Source: an uncultured Clostridia bacterium (lineage in GTDB: Bacteria > Bacillota > Clostridia > Peptostreptococcales > Anaerovoracaceae). From it: a stretch of 38,328 bases of DNA. The notes beneath the pieces are model-generated. The model was not told the DNA's origin. It saw nothing but the letters and a program-made list of their open reading frames with translations, and made no database searches. The stretch covers positions 1 to 38,328 of the forward strand of contig CALXBQ010000041.1 of assembly GCA_944386595.1 (NCBI GenBank), written 5' to 3'. The position numbers and the translations under genes are program-made. Numbering within the stretch: the stretch's first letter is position 1; the number at the start of each line of letters is the position of its first letter. Shown piece by piece: positions 8,482 through 14,908 of this stretch.

Positions 8482-8508
8482 GCCTGAAATTCAGTTTGGA
8501 ATTTCGGC
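8482..8508 (+). other. Stem-loop after the DUF2344 gene
   Basis: GCC(T)GAAATTC (8482-8492) pairs with GAATTTCGGC (8499-8508), ten pairs with one bulged T and a 6-nt loop. No T-run follows, so it may stabilise the 3' end rather than terminate transcription. Confidence 0.4.
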
Positions 8509-8554
8509 AAAAATCGCCGTTTCGGCCTCAAAAACCAAAATTTTCCAAAGCCCC

Positions 8555-8583
8555 TTGTTTTCCGTCCAATGTGATAGTAAAAT
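8555..8583 (+). promoter_or_regulatory. comEA promoter candidate
   Basis: TTGTTT (8555-8560) and TAAAAT (8578-8583) are 17 nt apart, 40 nt upstream of the comEA start codon. Confidence 0.5.
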
Positions 8584-8623
8584 CACAGTACGGAATCTGC
8601 TTTTGCATGGAAAGGGGAGGAAA

Positions 8624-9319
8624 ATGAACAGAAAAAACGAGGGCCTGACGGCCGTTTTGAGGACGGATAAAGTTAAGGATCTGCTGAAGAAGCTGAAGCG
8701 TTTTAAAGAGGATAACGATAAGAAGATAAAGGTCGCTGTTGCGGTAACGGTAATCGCAGCGGCGGCTTTGTTTTTTGGACTGAAAGGGGAAAGTCAGAAT
8801 TCTTCCCTTGAAGATGAGATGCTGGCTTTGTCGGAAGGAAGCGCCTCCGAGGGAGGAGAAAGCATCGAAAAGAAGCTTGAGGAAAGCCTGCCCGTGATTT
8901 ACGTTGACATAAGCGGAGCGGTGGAAAAGCCCGGTGTTTACGACGTGAAGGAGGGAACGCGGGTTTTCGAGGTCATAGAGATGGCCGGAGGTCTTACTTC
9001 AGAGGCGGATATAGACGGTTTCAACAGAGCGGAGGAGGTCTTTGACGGGCAGAAGCTGACCATACCGGAAAAGGTTTCGGAAGAGGCCGGCGGCGGGACC
9101 CTCGCTTCAGCAGGCGTAACATCATCGGGTCTTATAAATATAAACAGGGCCACGGCGGAGGAGCTTGATGAAATACCCGGAGTGGGGCCGTCGACGGCTG
9201 AGGCAATCATCAGATACAGGGAGGAAAACGGCAGCTTCAGGAAGAAGGAGGATATTAAGAACGTCAGCGGCATAGGCGACAAGACCTATGAGAAAATGGC
9301 AGACAAGATAACGGTTTGA
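8624..9319 (+). CDS. comEA: ComEA-like helix-hairpin-helix DNA-binding protein
   Basis: ComEA is the membrane-anchored DNA receptor used in natural transformation. The 231-residue protein has a charged N-terminus, one membrane segment (~36-53), an SLBB domain (~91-148; VDISGAVEKPGVY, then GGLTSEAD) and two C-terminal helix-hairpin-helix motifs (~168-231; ININRATAEELDEIPGVG, then VSGIGDKTYEK). The ATG at 8624 follows GGGGAGG (8614-8620); an in-frame TTG at 8555 lies in the promoter and is not used. comEB and comEC are not next to it. The ~35-residue charged segment before the membrane helix is rather long for the family. With cinA and recA also in the window, competence is plausible but unproven. 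Confidence 0.9.
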   Translation: MNRKNEGLTAVLRTDKVKDLLKKLKRFKEDNDKKIKVAVAVTVIAAAALFFGLKGESQNSSLEDEMLALSEGSASEGGESIEKKLEESLPVIYVDISGAVEKPGVYDVKEGTRVFEVIEMAGGLTSEADIDGFNRAEEVFDGQKLTIPEKVSEEAGGGTLASAGVTSSGLININRATAEELDEIPGVGPSTAEAIIRYREENGSFRKKEDIKNVSGIGDKTYEKMADKITV

Positions 9320-9328
9320 TGGTATAAT
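9320..9328 (+). promoter_or_regulatory. Extended -10 promoter for the DUF896-macro domain pair
   Basis: TGGTATAAT at 9320-9328 is a perfect extended -10, with CAGACA (9300-9305, four of six matches to the -35) 17 nt upstream. The first two bases overlap the comEA stop codon. Confidence 0.65.
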
Positions 9329-9366
9329 ACTGTCACCGGAAAATTACCATATTCAAAGGAGTATTT

Positions 9367-9600
9367 ATGATTACAAAGGAGAAAATCGACAGAATCAACG
9401 CCCTTGCCCACAAGGCAAAGACTGCGGAAGGACTTACGGACGCGGAAAAAGAGGAGCAGCAGATTCTGAGAAGAGAATATATAGATTCGTTTAAGGCGAA
9501 CCTGAGAGCTCAGCTAGAAAATATCAGGTTCGTGGAAGATGAGGAAAAAGCCAGAGGCGAGGATCCGTCGGAGGACGTTATCATCATCGAGGAGGATTAG
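9367..9600 (+). CDS. DUF896 (YnzC/UPF0291) family protein
   Basis: The 77-residue protein has the family core: [18 protein letters not shown], then [18 protein letters not shown] and a helical [12 protein letters not shown] segment. The YnzC family is a small helical-hairpin cytoplasmic protein of Bacillota; in B. subtilis it belongs to the SOS-induced yneA region, but its role is not settled. The C-terminus is acidic. CAAAGGAG lies before the ATG. The macro-domain gene starts 2 nt after its stop, so the two are almost certainly co-transcribed from the promoter at 9320. Confidence 0.85.
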   Translation: MITKEKIDRINALAHKAKTAEGLTDAEKEEQQILRREYIDSFKANLRAQLENIRFVEDEEKARGEDPSEDVIIIEED

Positions 9601-9602
9601 AC

Positions 9603-10109
9603 ATGGCCGGAATAAGAGTCGAAAAGGGCGACATCACAAAGCTTTCCGTCGATGCCATAGTAAACGCCGCGAATTCGACGCTTCTGGGAGGAGGCGGCGT
9701 AGACGGTGCTATTCACAGGGCGGCAGGCCCGGAGCTTCTGACAGAGTGCAGAACCTTAGGCGGCTGCAGAACGGGAGAGGCTAAGATAACAGGAGGCTAC
9801 AATCTGCCCGCAAAATACGTGATTCATACGGTAGGACCCATATATTCGGGTTCGGAAAGCGATCCAGAAAATCTTTATAACTGCTATCTGAACTCCCTTG
9901 ATCTTGCCCGGGCTAACGACGTTCACAGCATAGCGTTTCCATGCATATCCACGGGAGTGTACGGCTATCCGAAGGATAAGGCTGCGCAGGTTTCGTCAAA
10001 AGCGGCAGTGGACTGGATAAAGTCGAATTCCGACTATGATATGGAAATTATATTCTGCTGCTTCGACGACAGAAGCTGCGGATTATATAAAGAAATTTTG
10101 AATGTTTGA
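9603..10109 (+). CDS. Macro domain protein (MacroD-type O-acetyl-ADP-ribose deacetylase)
   Basis: The single 168-residue macro domain binds ADP-ribose and probably hydrolyses O-acetyl-ADP-ribose or mono-ADP-ribose from acidic residues. The MacroD hallmarks are present: N21-A-A-N24 followed by a [14 protein letters not shown] loop, [25 protein letters not shown]-like strand (TGEAKIT at about 57-63), and the second phosphate loop [10 protein letters not shown] at 114-123. It follows the DUF896 gene by 2 nt. No sirtuin or ADP-ribosyltransferase partner is visible, so its physiological substrate is unknown. Confidence 0.92.
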   Translation: MAGIRVEKGDITKLSVDAIVNAANSTLLGGGGVDGAIHRAAGPELLTECRTLGGCRTGEAKITGGYNLPAKYVIHTVGPIYSGSESDPENLYNCYLNSLDLARANDVHSIAFPCISTGVYGYPKDKAAQVSSKAAVDWIKSNSDYDMEIIFCCFDDRSCGLYKEILNV

Positions 10110-10123
10110 GGAGCGCCCGCCTT

Positions 10124-10132
10124 TGGTATAAG
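10124..10132 (+). promoter_or_regulatory. Extended -10 promoter for the cysteine desulfurase cluster
   Basis: TGGTATAAG at 10124-10132 lies 22 nt before the desulfurase ATG. The -35 is poor (TTTGAG at 10105-10110, 16-nt spacing). Confidence 0.4.
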
Positions 10133-10154
10133 AGTACCGAAGGAGTTGATGATT

Positions 10155-11324
10155 ATGAGAAACGTGTACATGGACTACTCTGCGACCACACCGGTCAAGG
10201 AGGAAGTTTTAAAGGAAATGATACCTTATTTCACAGAGAACTTTGGAAACCCGTCCAGCCTCTATACGCCGGGACTGACCGCAAAGGAAGGCCTTGACCT
10301 GGCGAGAGAAAGGGTCGCAGGTCTCATCGGAGCTGAACCCTCGGAAGTTTACTTCACGGGATGCGGAAGCGAAGCAGATAACTGGGCGATCATGGGAATT
10401 GCCGATAAGTTTAAGGATAAGGGTAATCACATAATAACAAGCAGCATAGAGCATCCGGCCATACTGAGAACCTGCGAATATCTTGAAAAGCACGGATTTC
10501 AGGTTACGTATCTGACGCCGGAAAAGGACGGAAGAATTCTTCCTGAGACTCTTGAGAAGGCTATTACGGATAAAACCATACTCGTAAGCGTAATGCTGGT
10601 GAATAACGAGGTCGGAACTATAGAGCCTGTAAAGGAGCTTGCCGAAGTCGCAAAGGCCCGCGGCATACTTTTCCATACCGATGCTGTTCAGGCTCTCGGA
10701 AACGTTCCTATCGACGTAAAGGAGCTGGGCGTGGATCTGATGAGCATGTCAGCCCACAAGATTTACGGGCCTAAGGGGGTGGGAGCTCTGTACATAAGAA
10801 AAGGGCTGAGATTTCCTAATCACATATTCGGCGGCGGCCAGGAAATGGGAAGACGCGCCGGAACGGAGAATATGGCGGGAATCGTCGGATTCGGCAAAGC
10901 GGCCGAACTTGCAAAGGCCGGACTTTCAGAGCACATAGCTCATTCGGAGAATCTTAGAAACCGCCTAATCGAAAAGGTGACTGCCGAGATTCCGGATACA
11001 TGCGTAAACGGCACCATGGAGCACAGACATCCGGGAAACGCCAATATCACATTTAAATACATAGAAGGAGAGTCTATACTTCTTCTTCTGGACGCCTGCG
11101 GAATAAGCGTATCCACCGGTTCCGCATGCTCGTCCAAGTCCCTTAAGCCGTCCCACGTTTTGACGGCCCTGGGAGTTCCCGTGGAAATGATTCACGGCAC
11201 CGTGAGATTTACGGTCGGCGACTTCACTACGGAAGAGGATATAGATTACGTTGTTGATAACCTTAAGAAAATAGTGGCAAGACTGAGAGAGCTTTCTCCT
11301 GTCAGCGCCGAGAAAGGATGGTAA
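10155..11324 (+). CDS. nifS: Cysteine desulfurase (NifS/IscS family)
   Basis: This PLP enzyme takes sulfur from cysteine and passes it on as persulfide. It has 389 residues. The PLP lysine is K202 (SAHKIYGPKG) and the persulfide cysteine is C325 (STGSACSSK). The N-terminus reads MRNVYMDYSATTPV. AAGGAG (10140-10145) lies 9 nt before ATG 10155; an in-frame ATG at 10149 is too close to it. The next genes encode a sulfur/Fe-S scaffold (3-nt gap) and MnmA, so this desulfurase probably feeds both Fe-S assembly and tRNA thiolation, as the dedicated YrvO does for MnmA in B. subtilis. No iscR regulator precedes it. Confidence 0.94.
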   Translation: MRNVYMDYSATTPVKEEVLKEMIPYFTENFGNPSSLYTPGLTAKEGLDLARERVAGLIGAEPSEVYFTGCGSEADNWAIMGIADKFKDKGNHIITSSIEHPAILRTCEYLEKHGFQVTYLTPEKDGRILPETLEKAITDKTILVSVMLVNNEVGTIEPVKELAEVAKARGILFHTDAVQALGNVPIDVKELGVDLMSMSAHKIYGPKGVGALYIRKGLRFPNHIFGGGQEMGRRAGTENMAGIVGFGKAAELAKAGLSEHIAHSENLRNRLIEKVTAEIPDTCVNGTMEHRHPGNANITFKYIEGESILLLLDACGISVSTGSACSSKSLKPSHVLTALGVPVEMIHGTVRFTVGDFTTEEDIDYVVDNLKKIVARLRELSPVSAEKGW

Positions 11325-11327
11325 GCT

Positions 11328-11777
11328 ATGGGATTATATAACGATACTGTAATGGATCATTTCATGAATCCGAGAAATGTAGGGGAAATGGAGAATCCGG
11401 ACGGCGTAGGAACATACGGAAGCCCGGTCTGCGGCGACATGATGCAGATTCAGATCAAGGTCGAAGACGACGTCATCAAAGACGCTAAATTCAAGACCTT
11501 CGGATGCGGAAGCGCCATTGCCTCGTCCAGCATGGCCACTTCCATGATCATAGGTATGACCATAGACGAAGCCCTCGAAATCTCCAATAAGCAGATTATA
11601 GAGGAGCTGGGAGGACTTCCTGCGGTGAAGATTCACTGTTCCGTGCTTGCCGATCACGCCATAAAGGCGGCCATTTACGATTATGCTCAGAAGAACGGCA
11701 AAACCTACGCGGGACTTGAAGGATTTGATCCTGATGCAGACGAGGATGAGCATGAACACGAAGATATCGAAGAATAA
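11328..11777 (+). CDS. nifU: Fe-S cluster scaffold, IscU/NifU N-terminal type
   Basis: The 149-residue protein has the three ligand cysteines of the IscU fold, C35 (SPVCGD), C60 (FGCGSAIASSS) and C104 (KIHCS), together with Asp37, the aspartate conserved next to the first Cys. It starts MGLYNDTVMDHFMNPRNVG. It takes sulfur from the desulfurase encoded just upstream and builds transferable clusters. The last ~20 residues are very acidic with histidines (DEDEHEHEDIEE), an end that may bind metal. Those same bases carry the start of mnmA, so the tail may be under a double constraint. Confidence 0.93.
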   Translation: MGLYNDTVMDHFMNPRNVGEMENPDGVGTYGSPVCGDMMQIQIKVEDDVIKDAKFKTFGCGSAIASSSMATSMIIGMTIDEALEISNKQIIEELGGLPAVKIHCSVLADHAIKAAIYDYAQKNGKTYAGLEGFDPDADEDEHEHEDIEE

Positions 11778-12825
11778 TAAAGTAATGCTGGGACTTAGCG
11801 GCGGTGTGGACAGCACCGCCGCTGTTTTGCTGCTCAAAGACGCCGGATACCAGGTTACGGGATACTACTTTGACGTGACCGGAAATAATGCAGCGGCGAA
11901 AGCCTCGGCGGAGAAAGCTGCCGAAAAGCTTGGAATAGACCTCATATGCGAAGACGTTTCCGCAGACTTTGAGAAATGCGTAATAGACAACTTCTGCAGA
12001 GAGTATGCAGCCGGAAGAACGCCTAACCCGTGCGTGGTCTGCAACCCGAACATTAAGTTTAAAAAACTGGCAGAAGCCGCAGACAGAGCGGGAGCCTTTT
12101 ACATAGCCACGGGACACTATGCCGACGTGGTCTATTCGGAAGATTACGGCGCATATTTTATCAGGAGAGGAGCCGACGAGAAGAAGGATCAGTCCTACAT
12201 GCTGTACAGACTCGGTCAGGACGTTCTCTCAAGACTTATTCTTCCTCTGGCCCATGCGGAAAACAAGGAGTCGGTCCGCGCCATTGTCCGGGAAAAAGAA
12301 ATATTCAACGCTGACGCCCCCGACAGTCAGGAAATCTGTTTCATCGATGATAACGTCACGTACAGGGATTTTCTCGCCGGGCGGGGTTTCGTCTGCGAGA
12401 AGGGCAATTTTGTCGATTCAGATGGCAACGTGCTGGGGGAGCACAGCGGAATTATGAACTATACGGTAGGGCAGCGAAAGGGCCTTGGAATCGCACTGGG
12501 AAAGCCGGCCTTCGTGGTGAAAATAAACGCCGAAACGAACGAGGTGGTTCTCGGCGAGAACAGGGATCTTTTTTTCGACTGCGTAAAATCGACGGAAACG
12601 GTTTTCACATGTGATAAACTGCGGGAAGAGGCCAAGTCGGAAGCCGGCCTTCACGTTAAAGCCAAGATCCGCTACGCATCAAAACCTGCAGACGCCGTAG
12701 TAAGACTTTACGGGGACGGCAGGGCCGTGACCACGTTTACACAGCCACAGAGAGCCGCAACACCGGGCCAGTCAATAGTATTCTATAAAGGGGAACTGCT
12801 GGCAGGAGGCGGAGTGATAGGGTAA
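11752..12825 (+). CDS. mnmA: tRNA-specific 2-thiouridylase MnmA
   Basis: MnmA makes the 2-thio group of wobble uridine 34 in tRNA for Lys, Glu and Gln. The 357-residue protein has the PP-loop SGGVDS (16-21), the catalytic cysteine pair C94 (NPCVVC) and C196 (SQEIC), GHYADV, and the C-terminal TVGQRKGLGI and PGQSIVFY blocks. I chose ATG 11752, with GAGG (11742-11745) upstream; ATG 11746 is an alternative. Either start lies inside the scaffold gene, giving a 26-nt overlap. The pairing with a desulfurase and scaffold gene supports direct sulfur relay. Confidence 0.94.
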   Translation: MNTKISKNNKVMLGLSGGVDSTAAVLLLKDAGYQVTGYYFDVTGNNAAAKASAEKAAEKLGIDLICEDVSADFEKCVIDNFCREYAAGRTPNPCVVCNPNIKFKKLAEAADRAGAFYIATGHYADVVYSEDYGAYFIRRGADEKKDQSYMLYRLGQDVLSRLILPLAHAENKESVRAIVREKEIFNADAPDSQEICFIDDNVTYRDFLAGRGFVCEKGNFVDSDGNVLGEHSGIMNYTVGQRKGLGIALGKPAFVVKINAETNEVVLGENRDLFFDCVKSTETVFTCDKLREEAKSEAGLHVKAKIRYASKPADAVVRLYGDGRAVTTFTQPQRAATPGQSIVFYKGELLAGGGVIG

Positions 12826-12931
12826 ACGGATAAATTAAGACGCGACACATATGCTGTGGCAATGTCCGTGGTAATGTAATTGGACACGGTTATCCTTTTA
12901 CAGCTGAAAATTGAAAATTGGTATAGCGATT

Positions 12932-13033
12932 TTCAACCTATTTAAAAAGATATTGTAAAACAGGTATAACAGACGCAGTGAATTTGGCCTTTGCGTTATA
13001 CCTGTTTTGAATTTTTTGTGCACATAGGTTGAA
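12932..13033. repeat. 102-nt nested palindrome
   Basis: Outer arms TTCAACCTAT (12932-12941) and ATAGGTTGAA (13024-13033) match perfectly over 10 bp. Inner arms AAAACAGGTATAAC (12957-12970) and GTTATACCTGTTTT (12995-13008) match over 14 bp. The spacer between outer and inner arms is exactly 15 nt on each side, and the central loop is 24 nt. A T6 run (13012-13017) follows the inner stem, so it could terminate mnmA transcription 130 nt after the stop. Its size and nested symmetry also fit a small palindromic mobile repeat. A separate 8-bp hairpin, TTGAAAAT/ATTTTCAA (12911-12918, 12929-12936), overlaps the left end. Confidence 0.75.
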
Positions 13034-13059
13034 TTTTCTTATCCTAAATTTCGATTTTG

Positions 13060-13200
13060 ACGCAAAAAGGAAAGCCGTGAAGCATCTAACGAGGCGCCAG
13101 CCGAGATGCCGCGGTCGGGACACTGAGTTCAGACTACGGAAAGTACGTGTCAATCGCTCACTACTGAAGGTACTGAAGGAACTCCATACTTTTTTGTTCC
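13060..13200 (+). other. GC-rich, structured intergenic segment of unknown function
   Basis: Between the palindrome and the mutase promoter the base composition turns GC-rich and several stems can be drawn. GCATCT/AGATGC (13082-13087, 13104-13109) encloses GGC/GCC (13093-13095, 13100-13102). GACAC/GTGTC (13119-13123, 13147-13151) encloses TAC/GTA with a GGAAA loop (13135-13145). TACTGAAGG is repeated in tandem (13162-13170, 13171-13179), followed by a T6 run (13190-13195). I recognise no known riboswitch or T-box core. An open frame runs through it into the mutase gene, but the encoded peptide looks like no protein I know. It could be a small RNA or a decayed repeat. The remaining part, 12826-12931, is AT-rich and shows only a weak TGTCC/GGACA pair. 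Confidence 0.45.
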
Positions 13201-13216
13201 AACTCCCGCCGATATA

Positions 13217-13225
13217 TGGTATACT
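13217..13225 (+). promoter_or_regulatory. Extended -10 promoter directly upstream of the mutase start
   Basis: TGGTATACT at 13217-13225 ends 7 nt before the ATG at 13233. A -35 is poor (TTGTTC at 13194-13199 with a 20-nt spacer). Initiation would fall at about 13232-13233. Confidence 0.5.
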
Positions 13226-13232
13226 TGACTCT

Positions 13233-14888
13233 ATGGGAAACGCTGCGATATATGAAAAATCAGTATCTGAATATAGAAGGTGGCTTGAGAAAACCGTATG
13301 CGACGGGGATACTCAGGCGGAACTGGCGGCTCTTAAGAACGAGCCGGAGGAGCTGGCGGAGAGCTTCTATAAGTCTCTTACCTTCGGCACGTCGGGTATC
13401 CGGGGAATTCTCGGAGCCGGCACCAACAGGATAAACCGGTACGTTGTCCGTCGCGTGACGAAAGGGCTGGCCTCGTATCTCCTGTCAAAAAGTGCAGAGC
13501 CGAAAGCGGTCATTTCCTACGACAGCAGAGAGATGTCGGAGGAGTTTGCGCGCCTGACTGCAAGGGTTCTTTCGGCGGCGGGAGTAAGGGCGTACATATT
13601 TCCCGTTCTGACGCCGGTGCCTGTTTTGTCCTTTGCAATCAGAGAGTTATCCTGCGATACGGGGATAATGATAACGGCAAGCCATAATCCTAAGATTTTC
13701 AACGGATATAAGGTTTATAACTCCGAAGGCTACCAGGTGACCGGAGAGGTTGCGGACCATATTCAGAGCCGCATCGAAGCCGTCGACTATTTTGACGAAA
13801 TACCGGAGTCAACCGATAATATCGAGATATTAAGTGACGAGGTCGGCGAGAAGTTCAAGCTGCAGATTTTGTCAGAGATGCCTTTTAACAGGGACCGCAG
13901 ATGCAACGGAGAACTTAAGATTGTCTATACGCCGCTTAACGGAGCAGGACGAAATTACGTTGCCGATGTTCTTTCGCGTTCAGGCTTTTCACAGGTGACG
14001 GTGGTGCCGTCTCAGGCGGAGCCCGACAGCACTTTCGCCACGTGCCCCGTGCCCAATCCAGAAAAGATTACCGCGTACAACGAGGCGTTTAAGGTTCTCG
14101 ACGAAACAAAGGGTGATATAATCATCGCCACGGACCCGGATTCGGACAGGGTGGGGGCAGCTCTTATCCACGACGGAACCAAGGTTTTAATAAGCGGAAA
14201 CCAGATGGGAATCCTTATGCTGGACTATATGACGAAGTTTAAGAAGATTAAACCGGATTCGTTCATAGTGCGGAGCATCGTGTCCACACCTCTTGTGGAC
14301 AGAATAGCCGAGAGGCACGGAATTAAAGTGATAAAGACCCTTACAGGGTTTAAATATATTGGAGAAATTATTTCTCTCAACGACAGGGAGGAAAGGGCCG
14401 CCGGTTCCTGTTTCTTCGGATTTGAAGAAAGCTGCGGATTTCTGCCGGTTCCGTTCATAAGGGATAAGGACGGTATAAGCTCGGCTCTTCTCATAGCGGA
14501 AATGGCCGCATACTATAAGAGCAGGGGAAAGAACCTGATGGAGCGGCTTTCGGAGATCTTTGACGAATACGAGGTATGCATAGACAGAAGCAGAAGCTAC
14601 GCTTTTGAGGGACTTGCAGGCGAAGAAAAGCGCCGGAAGGTAATGGAGTTTTTCAGAAGCGACAGGCGCGACCTTCAAGGCGTGACTGTCACGGACAAAA
14701 TCGATTACCTGAAGGACGATACGGGCCTGCCGAAAGCCGACGTCACGGAGCTCGTATTTGACACGGGTGAGCACGCCATAATAAGACCGTCGGGCACGGA
14801 ACCGCTCATAAAGGTATATCTATTCGTAAAGAGCGCGTCGTCTCCGGCTGCGGAAGCCATAAAGAAGACAATGGACGCTTTTCAATAA
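13233..14888 (+). CDS. Phosphoglucomutase/phosphomannomutase family protein
   Basis: The 551-residue alpha-D-phosphohexomutase interconverts hexose 1- and 6-phosphates. Its four family sites are visible: phosphoserine S150 (TASHNP), metal-binding D301-P-D303-S-D305-R, sugar-binding GFEESCGF near 400, and the C-terminal phosphate site RPSGTEP. The length fits the B. subtilis PgcA-type enzymes. I start it at ATG 13233 (MGNAAIYEK...YRRWLEK). The frame stays open upstream to 13029, but that part is not protein-like. No Shine-Dalgarno sequence precedes 13233 and a -10 element sits 7 nt away, so the mRNA may be leaderless. alaS begins 20 nt after the stop. Confidence 0.88.
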   Translation: MGNAAIYEKSVSEYRRWLEKTVCDGDTQAELAALKNEPEELAESFYKSLTFGTSGIRGILGAGTNRINRYVVRRVTKGLASYLLSKSAEPKAVISYDSREMSEEFARLTARVLSAAGVRAYIFPVLTPVPVLSFAIRELSCDTGIMITASHNPKIFNGYKVYNSEGYQVTGEVADHIQSRIEAVDYFDEIPESTDNIEILSDEVGEKFKLQILSEMPFNRDRRCNGELKIVYTPLNGAGRNYVADVLSRSGFSQVTVVPSQAEPDSTFATCPVPNPEKITAYNEAFKVLDETKGDIIIATDPDSDRVGAALIHDGTKVLISGNQMGILMLDYMTKFKKIKPDSFIVRSIVSTPLVDRIAERHGIKVIKTLTGFKYIGEIISLNDREERAAGSCFFGFEESCGFLPVPFIRDKDGISSALLIAEMAAYYKSRGKNLMERLSEIFDEYEVCIDRSRSYAFEGLAGEEKRRKVMEFFRSDRRDLQGVTVTDKIDYLKDDTGLPKADVTELVFDTGEHAIIRPSGTEPLIKVYLFVKSASSPAAEAIKKTMDAFQ

Positions 14889-14908
14889 ACATTCAGGAGG
14901 ACAGATAA

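Noticed and set aside
13060-13200. c-di-GMP-I or glmS-type riboswitch, or a T-box for alaS
   Set aside because: Short words such as GACGCAAA and GCGCCAG are present, but the conserved cores of these RNAs and the T-box GGTGG/CCGCG block are absent, and the segment lies upstream of the promoter.
13029-13232. Open frame running into the mutase gene from a TTG at 13029
   Set aside because: It crosses the palindrome edge, the structured segment and the promoter, has no ribosome binding site, and the peptide resembles no mutase N-terminus.
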